64,000 nt of DNA, taken from assembly GCF_002263495.1 (NCBI RefSeq), contig NZ_CP022753.1:62001-126000 (forward strand), read 5' to 3'. Of this stretch, positions 36,553 through 44,360 are shown piece after piece. Each line of letters begins with the position of its first letter. The first letter of the stretch is position 1. The notes under the pieces were generated by a model. It did not search any database. It worked only from the letters and a program-made list of their open reading frames with translations, and had not been told where the DNA came from. The translations under genes and the position numbers were made by a program. This DNA comes from Nocardiopsis gilva YIM 90087. Lineage in GTDB: Bacteria; Actinomycetota; Actinomycetes; Streptosporangiales; Streptosporangiaceae.

Positions 36553-37611
36553 GTGCCCAAGATCCCCCGCCCCTTCACCACCTTCCCACCCTTCGCCCGC
36601 CCCCTGTCGGCCCGGGGTACCGCATCGACGTCGTCGGCGACAGCCACGGCAGCGGCCGCATCGGCCCTGGTCGTCGCGCTCACCGGCTGCGGTAGCGGGG
36701 CGTCGGACGCCACGGACGACCCCACCGCAGCCTCCCCGGAAGGTTTCCCCGTCACCATCGCCAACTGCGGCACCGATGTCGTCATCGACGCGCCGCCGGA
36801 GCGCGTGGTGACCATGAACCAGCACGCCACCGAGGTGATGCTGGCGCTCGGCTTGGAGGACCGGCTGGTGGGCACGGCGTATCTGGACGACGCGGTACTG
36901 CCGGAGTTCCAGGAGGCCTACGACGCGGTCCCGGTCCTCGCCGACGAGTACCCCTCGTTCGAACAGGTGCTGGAGGCCGACCCGGACTTCGTCTACGCGG
37001 GTTTCGGGAGCAGCGCCTTGGATGACGCCGAGGGGCGGGGCCGGGAGGCGATGGCCGATGCCGGGATCGCGACCTACGAGAACATCGAGCAGTGCACCGA
37101 CAACGTCACCATGGAGACCGTCTCCACCGAGATCGACAACATCGCGTTGATCTTCGGGGTCGAGGATCGCGCGGACGAGGTCAACGACGACATCACGGCA
37201 CGGGTGGACGAAGCCCGGAAGCGGCTGGCGGACGTTGACCCGGTGGACGTGGTCGTCGTCGACTCCATCGACTCGACCGTCTCCACCGCGGGCGGCAACG
37301 GCATCGGCACCGAGATCATCGAGCGCGCCGGAGGCCGCAACGTCTTCGACGACGTCGACAAGGTCTTCGCCGACGTCTCCGTCGAACAGGTCGCCGAGCG
37401 CTCCCCCGACGCGATCCTCATCTACGACTACGGCGAGACGCCGGTGGAGGAGAAGAAGCGGGCACTGCTGGAGAACCCCACGCTCGCCGACGTCCCGGCG
37501 ATCAAGGAGGAGCGGTTCGCGGTGCTCCCGCTGTCTTCGGCGGTGGTGGGCGTCCGGGCCGGCGACGCCGTCTACGACGTCGCCGAGCAGCTGCATCCGG
37601 ACGCGTTCTGA
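36553..37611 (+). CDS. btuF: ABC transporter substrate-binding lipoprotein, probable cobalamin uptake
   Basis: A 352-residue class III binding protein (BtuF/FecB fold). GTG at 36553 with GAGAGGA 6 nt upstream. The lipobox is LTGC in VVALTGCGSG. PPERVVTMNQHATEVMLALG and LEADPDFVYAGFG are typical lobe-1 motifs; GTEIIERAGGRNVF and AGDAVYDVAEQLHP belong to lobe 2. The upstream B12 riboswitch points to cobalamin or a corrinoid precursor as ligand; a cobalt chelate is another option. The permease follows after 8 nt. Confidence 0.88.
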   Translation: MPKIPRPFTTFPPFARPLSARGTASTSSATATAAAASALVVALTGCGSGASDATDDPTAASPEGFPVTIANCGTDVVIDAPPERVVTMNQHATEVMLALGLEDRLVGTAYLDDAVLPEFQEAYDAVPVLADEYPSFEQVLEADPDFVYAGFGSSALDDAEGRGREAMADAGIATYENIEQCTDNVTMETVSTEIDNIALIFGVEDRADEVNDDITARVDEARKRLADVDPVDVVVVDSIDSTVSTAGGNGIGTEIIERAGGRNVFDDVDKVFADVSVEQVAERSPDAILIYDYGETPVEEKKRALLENPTLADVPAIKEERFAVLPLSSAVVGVRAGDAVYDVAEQLHPDAF

Positions 37612-37619
37612 GCCGGGGC

Positions 37620-38774
37620 ATGCGACAGCACACGCGGTCCGCCGCCGACACCGCAGTGGACTCCGCCGTTGATCCGCCCGCTGAGGACCAGTACGGCGAT
37701 CCGCAGCGGGACGGACAGCGGCGGACACTCCTGGGGCGGCGCGTCCCGCGCCGCCTCCCCGTGTCCATCGTGGTTCCGGCCCTTGTCGCAGCGCTGCCGC
37801 TTGCTGTGACGTTCGGCGTCGTCGCCGGGTCGGTGGGGATCTCCGTCGCCGAGACCTGGCGCATCCTGGCGCACCAGATCGTCCCCGGAGCCATCGACCC
37901 GACCTGGTCGGTGGCCCACGAGCGGATCGTGCTGACGGCCCGGCTGCCCCGGGTCCTGCTGGCCGCCCTGGTAGGGGCCGGACTCGCGATGGTCGGCGCG
38001 GTGTTGCAGACGCTGGTGCGCAACCCCTTGGCCGACCCGCTCCTGCTGGGGGTGTCCTCGGGCGCCACCTTCGGCGCGGTGCTCGTGACGATCGCGGGCA
38101 TCACCGTGGCCGGTACGTACTCGGTCCCGCTGGCGGCCTTCCTCGGGGCTCTGACCGCACTGGTGGCCGTCTACTCCGTGGCGCGGACGAGCGGCAGGAT
38201 GACCAGCACCCGACTCATCCTGTCCGGTGTCGTGGTCGGCCAGGTGCTGCAGGCCGCCGCGAACCTGATCATCATGCTGTCGGGCCAGCCCCACGCCGCC
38301 AAGCAGGTCATGCGCTGGACCCTCGGCGGACTGGGCGGCAGCACGTGGGACATGCTTCCGCTGCCAGCGGCCACGGTGCTCATCGTCCTGCTCCTCATCG
38401 CCGCCCAGACCACCGCGCTCAACGTCTTCCAGCTCGGCGACGACATGGCGACGGGCATCGGCCTGCACGCCGACCGGTTCCGCGTTCTGATGTTCGTACT
38501 GATCTCACTGGCCATCGGCGTCATGGTGGCGGTGAGCGGCCCGATCGGCTTCGTCGGCCTGATGATGCCGCACATCGCCCGCTTCCTCGTGGGCTCCGAC
38601 CACCGCCGTTTCCTCCCGGTCGCCACCCTCCTCGGCGCGGTCTTCCTCATCCTCGCCGACCTCGCCGCCCGCACGCTGGCGTCCCCTGAGGAGATCCCGG
38701 TGGGCATCCTCACGGCCCTGTGCGGGGCGCCGTTCTTCCTGTGGCTGATGCGGCGGGATGCCCGTAGATCATGA
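37620..38774 (+). CDS. btuC: FecCD/BtuC-type ABC permease
   Basis: A 384-residue permease with a long hydrophilic N-terminus (about 45 residues) and ~10 transmembrane helices. Family motifs: RLPRVLLAALVGAGLAMVGAVLQTLVRNPLADP (in parts), GVSSGATFGA, and the coupling loop GPIGFVGLMMPHIARFLVGSDHR. It probably works with the upstream binding protein for corrinoid import. The usual third gene, an ATPase, does not follow; only a 16-codon frame (38771-38821) starts at the ATGA overlap where it would be expected. Confidence 0.92.
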   Translation: MRQHTRSAADTAVDSAVDPPAEDQYGDPQRDGQRRTLLGRRVPRRLPVSIVVPALVAALPLAVTFGVVAGSVGISVAETWRILAHQIVPGAIDPTWSVAHERIVLTARLPRVLLAALVGAGLAMVGAVLQTLVRNPLADPLLLGVSSGATFGAVLVTIAGITVAGTYSVPLAAFLGALTALVAVYSVARTSGRMTSTRLILSGVVVGQVLQAAANLIIMLSGQPHAAKQVMRWTLGGLGGSTWDMLPLPAATVLIVLLLIAAQTTALNVFQLGDDMATGIGLHADRFRVLMFVLISLAIGVMVAVSGPIGFVGLMMPHIARFLVGSDHRRFLPVATLLGAVFLILADLAARTLASPEEIPVGILTALCGAPFFLWLMRRDARRS

Positions 38775-38935
38775 GGCCGGAGGAAACAGCTGATCCCCGT
38801 CGGCCCCCTGCCGCCATGTGACTCCGGGGCACCTAGACCGGTTGTCCGCATTCGGACAGTCGCTTGGTCTATTACTTTTGTCAGTTCCGCGACCTTTGCC
38901 GGGATATCTAGGGTCGTCGCCGTCATGCCGAGTTC

Positions 38936-38967
38936 GGCCCGCCGCCACCACATGGTGGCGGCGGGCC
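38936..38967 (+). terminator. 15-bp perfect hairpin upstream of the TAP-like hydrolase gene
   Basis: GGCCCGCCGCCACCA and TGGTGGCGGCGGGCC are separated by only 2 nt. It ends 21 nt before the next start codon, so it lies in that gene's leader. It could be the terminator of the btu genes or an attenuator. Confidence 0.6.
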
Positions 38968-38988
38968 TTCCCCCTCGAAAGGCGGACC

Positions 38989-40617
38989 ATGAACCCAGGC
39001 AAAAGACGGAGCGGACGGATCCGCGCCGCAGTGAGCATGCTCGGCGTCGCCGCCCTGACCGGCGTTCTCGTCACACCGCCGACCGCCGCGGCCGATACGG
39101 TCGCCCCGGAACTCAGGCGCTTCTATGAGCAGGAACCCTCCTGGAAACCCTGCGACGGCGACGGGCTCGACGGCCTCGAATGCGCGAAAATCACCGTCCC
39201 CATGGACTACACCAGGCCTGAAGGCGAGAAGATCAGGATCGCCATCTCGCGGCGCCAAGCCACCGACCGCGACCACCGCCGCGGCATCCTGCTCCTCAAC
39301 CCCGGCGGTCCGGGCGGCAGCGGCCTGGGCTGGGCCTCCAGGCTCAGCGACCAGAGGAGCGCCGAGGTCTACGACCTCATCGGCTTCGACCCGCGCGGAG
39401 TCGGCCGGTCCACGAATCTCAACTGCTCGGCGCCGGACCCCGCGGCATACGAGCTGCCCTCCCGGCCGACCGACGCCCAGCTGCACAACTTCACCGAGGC
39501 GGCACGCACGCAGGAGGAGGGCTGCGACCGGACGGCGGGATCGCTGCGGCCGCACATCACCACCGCCAACACCGCACGCGACATGGACGTCATCCGCGGC
39601 GCGCTCGGCGAGGACAAGACCAACTACCTCGGCTACTCCTACGGCACCTACCTCGGCGCCGTCTACGGCAGCCTCTTCCCCGACCGCATGGACCGCAGCG
39701 TTCTGGACTCCTCCGTGCACCCCGACCGCGTCTGGCGCGGTGCCTTCAAGGAGGCCCCACCGGCCTTTACGGAGAACGTGGAGCGGTTCGCCGAGTGGGC
39801 CGCGGACCACGACGACAAGCTCGGGCTGGGCAAGGACGCCAAGGCCGTGCGCGGTCTCATCGAGGACCTGGCACAGCGACTGCACGAGGAACCGGTCGAC
39901 GGCGTCACCCGAACCGACTTCGACTACGCCATCGGGCAGCTCTCCCGCTGGCAGGGCGAGTGGGACCTGGTAGCCGAAGCGCTGGCCCGGCTGCGCGACG
40001 GCATCCCGCAAGAAGACGGCGACGATCAGTTCGACGCCGAGACCAAGGACGCCGCCGAAGCGATCGACCTGGTCGCGACCGAGTCCCGGGAACAGCTGGT
40101 GAACGGCACCCACAACACCATCCTGTGCGAGGCCGACTGGCCCACCGACCTCGACGTCTACTACGACGACATGCGGTACTACCGGGAGAACCACCCCTAC
40201 GGGTGGGGTGTCGCCGTGACCGCGCCCAGGCCGTGCACCTTCCGCTCCTACACCCCGCCGGAGAAGCCGGTGACGCTGGAGCGGACGGGCTATCCGACCG
40301 GTGTCGTCATTCAGGGTGAGTACGACGCACAGACGCCGTATGAGGGAGGTCCGGCCATGGCCAAGCGGCTGCGCGACAACCTCATCATCGTCAAGGACGA
40401 CGGCAACCACGGCTACTACGGCGGCCCGGACTACGACTGCGTCACCGAGCAGGTCGACGACTACCTCATCGACGGCATCCTGCCCGGCAGCGCCACCACC
40501 TGCCCGGGCGTCCCCCGGGCCGACCTCGATGCGGACCAGCCCGACGCCGACAAGCCCCTGGCCGAGCAGGTTCAGGACGTGCTCGACAAGCGCGAAGAAG
40601 AGCTCCCGGTCGGCTAG
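38989..40617 (+). CDS. Secreted alpha/beta hydrolase, TAP-like (tripeptidyl aminopeptidase family)
   Basis: A 542-residue secreted enzyme. Signal peptide of about 36 residues (GVAALTGVLVTPPTAAA). WKPCDGDGLDGLECAKITVPMDY is the standard family opening; oxyanion loop LLLNPGGPGGSG; nucleophile in YLGYSYGTYLG; acid in EYDAQTP; catalytic His in DGNHGYYGG. Streptomyces SlpD/SlpE are relatives. It removes N-terminal peptides or acts as an exoesterase outside the cell. Confidence 0.92.
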   Translation: MNPGKRRSGRIRAAVSMLGVAALTGVLVTPPTAAADTVAPELRRFYEQEPSWKPCDGDGLDGLECAKITVPMDYTRPEGEKIRIAISRRQATDRDHRRGILLLNPGGPGGSGLGWASRLSDQRSAEVYDLIGFDPRGVGRSTNLNCSAPDPAAYELPSRPTDAQLHNFTEAARTQEEGCDRTAGSLRPHITTANTARDMDVIRGALGEDKTNYLGYSYGTYLGAVYGSLFPDRMDRSVLDSSVHPDRVWRGAFKEAPPAFTENVERFAEWAADHDDKLGLGKDAKAVRGLIEDLAQRLHEEPVDGVTRTDFDYAIGQLSRWQGEWDLVAEALARLRDGIPQEDGDDQFDAETKDAAEAIDLVATESREQLVNGTHNTILCEADWPTDLDVYYDDMRYYRENHPYGWGVAVTAPRPCTFRSYTPPEKPVTLERTGYPTGVVIQGEYDAQTPYEGGPAMAKRLRDNLIIVKDDGNHGYYGGPDYDCVTEQVDDYLIDGILPGSATTCPGVPRADLDADQPDADKPLAEQVQDVLDKREEELPVG

Positions 40618-40687
40618 CCCTCGGCGTGACCTCGACGCCGGGGCGTGTCCGTTTCGCCCCCGGCACTGGACACTCCCGGGTAAGAAG

Positions 40688-40735
40688 AAAGGGCGTCAAG
40701 GCCGGTCGCTAGTCACCGGACCTTGGCGCCTTTTC
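40688..40735. terminator. Bidirectional terminator
   Basis: An imperfect long stem, AAAGGGCGTCAAGGCCGGT with ACCGGACCTTGGCGCCTTTT, lies between two convergent genes. It gives T-runs in both directions. Confidence 0.8.
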
Positions 40736-40777
40736 TATGCCAGCGGCCGTCTCTCAACCATCGGACCCGCACGCGGC

Positions 40778-41926
40778 TCAGATATCGGCGGAGATCATCA
40801 CACGTCGGTTCTTCTGCTTGCCCTTGTCGTCATCGTTGGAGGCAACGGGCTTCGTCTCGCCATAACCGGTCACGGTAAAGCGATCGGCGTCAAGGCTCTC
40901 CTTCTCAACGAGCCAGTCGACCACCGCCTGCGCTCGGCGTTCGGAGAGGTCCTTGTTGTGGTCCTCGTCCCCGTCGGAGTCGGTGTGCCCGTCGGCCTTG
41001 ATCGGCGCGTCGTCCGGCAGTTCCTTGATCTGGTCGGCCACCTCGGCCAGGGTCTTCGCCCCGTCCGGGCGGATCTCATCGGAGTCGGTCGCGAACAGGA
41101 CGTCGGCGTCGAGCCCGAAGGTGATGCTGTCCTCGCCTTCGAGGACGTCAACGTCCTCAACGCGACGGCCTTTCAGCCGCTCACCCTCCACCCGGACACC
41201 ATCCACGCGCACGCCGTCGACACGGACACCGTCAACTCGAACGGAAGGGATCTTGGTTCCATCGTCCAGGCGAGCGCTCCCACGGTAGGCCGACCCACGG
41301 TAGGCGGAGGCACGGTAAAGCGAAGGGCGATAGATGGAGGATCGGTACACAGAGCTGATGTAGCCGCCCTCGCCAGCCTCCTCCTCGCTGATCTGGCACA
41401 CTTCCTCAGCGGTCACCCCGTCCTCTTGGACGCCTTCGGAGGTAACCGCATCGGCAGTGACTTCCTCTACTTCGACGTCTCCGTACTCGAAGGCGGGGAT
41501 CGTTACTTCGGGGATGGTGACCGGAGGAATCTCGGTCGGTGGGATGGAGGCGGCTCCCAGGCACCCGGCGGGAGCCTCGTCGACGGTCGCGCACTGTGCG
41601 GGGACGCGCTGGTCCGGGATGTTCACTCCCGGAATCTCCTGCTCCTCCTGCACGACTTCGCCCGCCTTGTTCTTCACCTCCGGGATGATGACGGGGTCGG
41701 TCTTCACCCCGGGGATCTCCACGGCCTCGATGAAAACGCTGTCCCCGGTGCAGTCAGCCGGGTCGGCGTCCTCCGCGTCGAGCGGGCTGGCGGCCTCCGG
41801 GGAGCCCTTCTCTTCCTTCGCGCTCTTCTTCGTGCCTCCGCCGCCGGAATCATCACCGGTCGAGCAGCCAGCGGCGACCAGCAACAGCGCCAGGGGAAGC
41901 GCGAGCAGGGGGGATCTGCCCTTCAT
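40778..41926 (-). CDS. OmpA-like peptidoglycan-binding lipoprotein with sequence repeats
   Basis: A ~382-residue lipoprotein. The start at 41926 gives signal MKGRSPLLALPLALLLVAAGC with lipobox VAAGC. The C-terminal ~120 residues form an OmpA domain: ITFGLDADVLFATDSDEIRPDG, DGHTDSDGDEDHNKDLSERRAQAVVDWL, VTGYGETKP, NRRVMI. It should bind peptidoglycan. Between the two are low-complexity blocks: Tyr repeats (SVYRSSIYRPSLYRASAYRG) and a four-times repeated VRVDG unit. It is anchored on the outer membrane face in a Gram-positive. Its partner is unknown. Confidence 0.92.
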   Translation of the reverse strand: MKGRSPLLALPLALLLVAAGCSTGDDSGGGGTKKSAKEEKGSPEAASPLDAEDADPADCTGDSVFIEAVEIPGVKTDPVIIPEVKNKAGEVVQEEQEIPGVNIPDQRVPAQCATVDEAPAGCLGAASIPPTEIPPVTIPEVTIPAFEYGDVEVEEVTADAVTSEGVQEDGVTAEEVCQISEEEAGEGGYISSVYRSSIYRPSLYRASAYRGSAYRGSARLDDGTKIPSVRVDGVRVDGVRVDGVRVEGERLKGRRVEDVDVLEGEDSITFGLDADVLFATDSDEIRPDGAKTLAEVADQIKELPDDAPIKADGHTDSDGDEDHNKDLSERRAQAVVDWLVEKESLDADRFTVTGYGETKPVASNDDDKGKQKNRRVMISADI

Positions 41927-42003
41927 GGTGTCTTTCCTCCGCAATCCGTCGTGGGCGCGAATAGGACGCGAAGGACGACCGCCACGTTCCGGGATGATGT
42001 CGC

Positions 42004-42564
42004 TTACGACGCGTGTCTACTCGCTCGCCACTCAGGCGCGAGCACCGACCACACCTCTATGTCGTGCCGCTTCCCCTGATACAGGTAGCTCGCGCGCAGA
42101 ACACCGTCCTTCGTCATGCCCAGTCGCTGGGCCACGGCGATGCTGGGCGCGTTCGCCGCCGAGACCCGCCATTCCACACGGTGGGTACCGCGCTCTTCGA
42201 TGGCCCACTCGATGATCACGCGCGCGGCTCGCGTCACCAGGCCCCGGCCCACCGCCGACGGCTCCAGCCAGCAGCCCGCCTCGGCGGTGCCTTGTTCGAC
42301 GTCCATCGTCCGGAAGAGGACCCCGCCGACCAGCTTGCCTTCCGTCCAGATGCCGTAGATCCGCCCTTCGTCGGCGGCGGCCTTCTCCGCGTACATCCGG
42401 AGGTACGCGCGGCTCGACGCCAGGTCGGTGACGACGTCGGGAAGCCCTATGTGCTGCCCGATGAACTCCCGTCCCCGGTCCATGTGGGTCAGGAACTCCT
42501 CGGCGTGCCACGGCTCAAGCGGACGCAGCTCCGCGCTGTCGTCACCCAGGGATATCGCGAACAT
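42004..42564 (-). CDS. GNAT acetyltransferase, RimJ/RimL type
   Basis: A 186-residue acetyltransferase: LRPLEPWHAEEFLTHMDRGREFI at the N-terminus, GGVLFRTMD, EAGCWLEPSAVGRGLVTRAARVIIEWA with the CoA-binding loop, HRVEWRVSAANAPSIAVAQRLGM. This is the RimJ/RimL/SSAT-like pattern for N-terminal or small-molecule acetylation. The substrate is unknown. Confidence 0.9.
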   Translation of the reverse strand: MFAISLGDDSAELRPLEPWHAEEFLTHMDRGREFIGQHIGLPDVVTDLASSRAYLRMYAEKAAADEGRIYGIWTEGKLVGGVLFRTMDVEQGTAEAGCWLEPSAVGRGLVTRAARVIIEWAIEERGTHRVEWRVSAANAPSIAVAQRLGMTKDGVLRASYLYQGKRHDIEVWSVLAPEWRASRHAS

Positions 42565-42663
42565 CGTGCCCCCTCATGGTCGAAACCGACGCATAACGCC
42601 AAGAGATCTTTTCACGGGTAGGCGTCAGCGATTCCTTGCCCCGGTGGGAAAGCGCCACAAGAG

Positions 42664-43539
42664 TCAACTGGCGATCTGAGCCTCCAGCCACGGACGGAGG
42701 ATCCGTAGGACGTTGTTCGGCTGCATGGCTCCGGTGTGGTCGAGTCCGTCGAGAACGTGGACGTCCCAGCCGAGGGACTGCAGCTCGGGGCGGGTAGCGG
42801 TCAGGATGCCCGCGATGTCGACGATGACGTCGCCCCAGCGCGGCCCGTAAGTCATGGTGTCGGCCGAGCCAACGAAGGAAAGGCGGGGACACGTAATCCT
42901 CTGCTGGGCCGCCCTGTCGTCGAACGGCTGGAGTGCCTCATAGAGCGTGACGAACTGGCGCGTCTGAGTCTCGGTCATGGTGATCTCGACGGAGTTCCAG
43001 TCGAAGTCGGCCGACTCAGACCACGCGGAGTCCGCATCCGCCTCGGGGGCATCGCCGGACGTCGGTGTGTCCTCCCCGGTGGCCATGGCGTGCGTCGCGG
43101 TGGTCACGCGGAGCATCTCGGCGTACGGGCCGTTTACGGGAGGGAACCCGCCCATGGCGAGGGCGGTGAGTCGGTCGGTGCGCAGGGCGAGCTGGAGCCC
43201 GCTGAGGGCGAGCCAGGAGTAGCCGTAGTAGGCGAACCGGTCGACGCCCGCCGCGTCGGCGACGGCGAGGACGTCAGCGGCAATCGCTTCGGGCGTGAGG
43301 GTGTCGGGCTTGGGGACGGCCAACACGTGGCCCTGGTAATCAAAGGCGACCACCTGGAACCTGTCGCTCAGGCCGTCGATGAGGGACCGGCCGAGAGCCG
43401 GGTCGACGCCCCACTTCCGCATCTCGTCGGCCTGCGCTCCTTCGGCCGGTTGGGGATCGACCGGGAGCAGGACGGCGGGGCCGCTGCCGTGCACCTCGAT
43501 GTCGATCCAGCTTCCGTCGTGCAGCCGGGCCTTGGGCAT
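42664..43539 (-). CDS. Alpha/beta hydrolase
   Basis: A ~291-residue alpha/beta-hydrolase-fold protein. The elbow reads YYGYSWLALSG, GxSxx with Leu-Ala in place of Gly-Gly; the His is probably in DGLDHTGAM. VVAFDYQGHVLAVP precedes. The ATG at 43539 (MPKARLHDGSW) is supported by GGAGGAG 8 nt upstream. The elbow is somewhat unusual, so activity on typical ester substrates is not assured. Function unknown. Confidence 0.85.
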   Translation of the reverse strand: MPKARLHDGSWIDIEVHGSGPAVLLPVDPQPAEGAQADEMRKWGVDPALGRSLIDGLSDRFQVVAFDYQGHVLAVPKPDTLTPEAIAADVLAVADAAGVDRFAYYGYSWLALSGLQLALRTDRLTALAMGGFPPVNGPYAEMLRVTTATHAMATGEDTPTSGDAPEADADSAWSESADFDWNSVEITMTETQTRQFVTLYEALQPFDDRAAQQRITCPRLSFVGSADTMTYGPRWGDVIVDIAGILTATRPELQSLGWDVHVLDGLDHTGAMQPNNVLRILRPWLEAQIAS

Positions 43540-43650
43540 GGGAACCACTCCTCCTGGACTTGGGTGATCTCTATACTAGATAAAGTAATCATTCAGGTCC
43601 ATAGATTACGGCGTAATGAGTTCACCCCGCAGCTGCGCATCAGAAAATGA

Positions 43651-43693
43651 GAGGGGTCCAGTGAGACGGCCGAACCGCCGCACCGGACCCCTC
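43651..43693 (-). terminator. Terminator downstream of the nrdB fragment
   Basis: GAGGGGTCC/GGACCCCTC stem, extended past one mismatch by GTG/CAC. On the minus strand it is followed by TCATTTTCT. It is positioned 47 nt after the stop of the ribonucleotide reductase remnant and probably was that gene's terminator. Confidence 0.7.
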
Positions 43694-43739
43694 CGAGCGT
43701 CACGCCCCTCACCAGGGAGGGGACATGGCTACTGCCTGA

Positions 43740-43808
43740 CTAGTCCCAGTCGAGGCCGCCGCCGGTCTGGTATTCGATAACCCGGGTCTCGAAGAAGTCA
43801 TCCAGTTT
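43740..43808 (-). pseudogene. nrdB: 3'-terminal fragment of a class I ribonucleotide reductase small subunit gene
   Basis: The minus-strand frame ending at 43740 reads KLDDFFETRVIEYQTGGGLDWD and stops. This is the conserved C-terminal tail of R2 subunits (FFExRVxEYQ), the peptide that docks to R1. Upstream of about 43808 the frame loses all R2 similarity, so only ~22 codons remain, with the original terminator behind them. A gene tail retained with its terminator is what site-specific integration into the 3' end of a gene leaves at the distal junction. The intact gene would lie outside this window. Confidence 0.65.
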
Positions 43809-43922
43809 CCTCGACCTGGGAGAATCCTGTTTTCGCAGGTAGAAGACAGCGTTCTCCGTCGTCTCTCGGTGGATGGCGGGGCCTGACGGCGGATGCCGTC
43901 TCCCAAAATTCTCCCAAAAACC

Positions 43923-43963
43923 GAAGCCCTCCCCGGGGCGGATCGCGCCTCGGGGAGGGCTTC
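43923..43963 (-). terminator. Orphan terminator-like hairpin
   Basis: 13-bp perfect stem GAAGCCCTCCCCG/CGGGGAGGGCTTC with a 15-nt loop. On the minus strand it is followed by GGTTTTTGG, a rho-independent terminator. No minus-strand gene lies immediately upstream, so it ends either an unseen small RNA or antisense transcription from the graspetide locus. Confidence 0.6.
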
Positions 43964-44063
43964 CTCGTGCACGGCGGATTGGCCGGAGACGGCCACACCA
44001 ATGACTCACAGCGATCGAAGAGTTACGGTTGTCCCCCCTCATTCCCAGATCGCTGGAGGCGCG

Positions 44064-44354
44064 GTGAGCGAGCAGACGCCGACCCGACCGACCGATGAAC
44101 TCGACCTGATCACCCACTCTCCCGACGGCGAATCCAGGGGCCTGGATTTCCGGGCCGGAGACATCTTCCCGATGGACCCGCGGCCACACCAGCGGCTGAA
44201 GATCGACGAGCCCGCCTCGGAGGCACGGCCGTGGGGGCTGAGGTTCCTTCGCGCACCGCAGCCCCGCGCGGGCAAACGCAGCTCGGACACGAGTGACTTC
44301 ACTACCGGCGGCGGGCAGGACAACCAGAATCCCGAAGACTGGGACAAGGACTAA
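44064..44354 (+). CDS. Graspetide (ATP-grasp-modified RiPP) precursor peptide
   Basis: A 96-residue precursor. GTG start with GGAGG 6 nt upstream. The leader carries LDFRAGDIFPMDPRPHQ (28-44) and the recognition-like motif RPWGLRF (55-61) known from precursors of actinobacterial ATP-grasp peptide maturases. The C-terminal ~24 residues after GKR are almost only Ser/Thr (73, 74, 76, 77, 80, 81) followed by Asp/Glu (75, 78, 86, 91, 92, 94, 96), the nucleophiles and acids that an ATP-grasp enzyme joins into side-chain esters. The ATP-grasp gene starts 6 nt downstream. Confidence 0.85.
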   Translation: MSEQTPTRPTDELDLITHSPDGESRGLDFRAGDIFPMDPRPHQRLKIDEPASEARPWGLRFLRAPQPRAGKRSSDTSDFTTGGGQDNQNPEDWDKD

Positions 44355-44360
44355 GGACTG

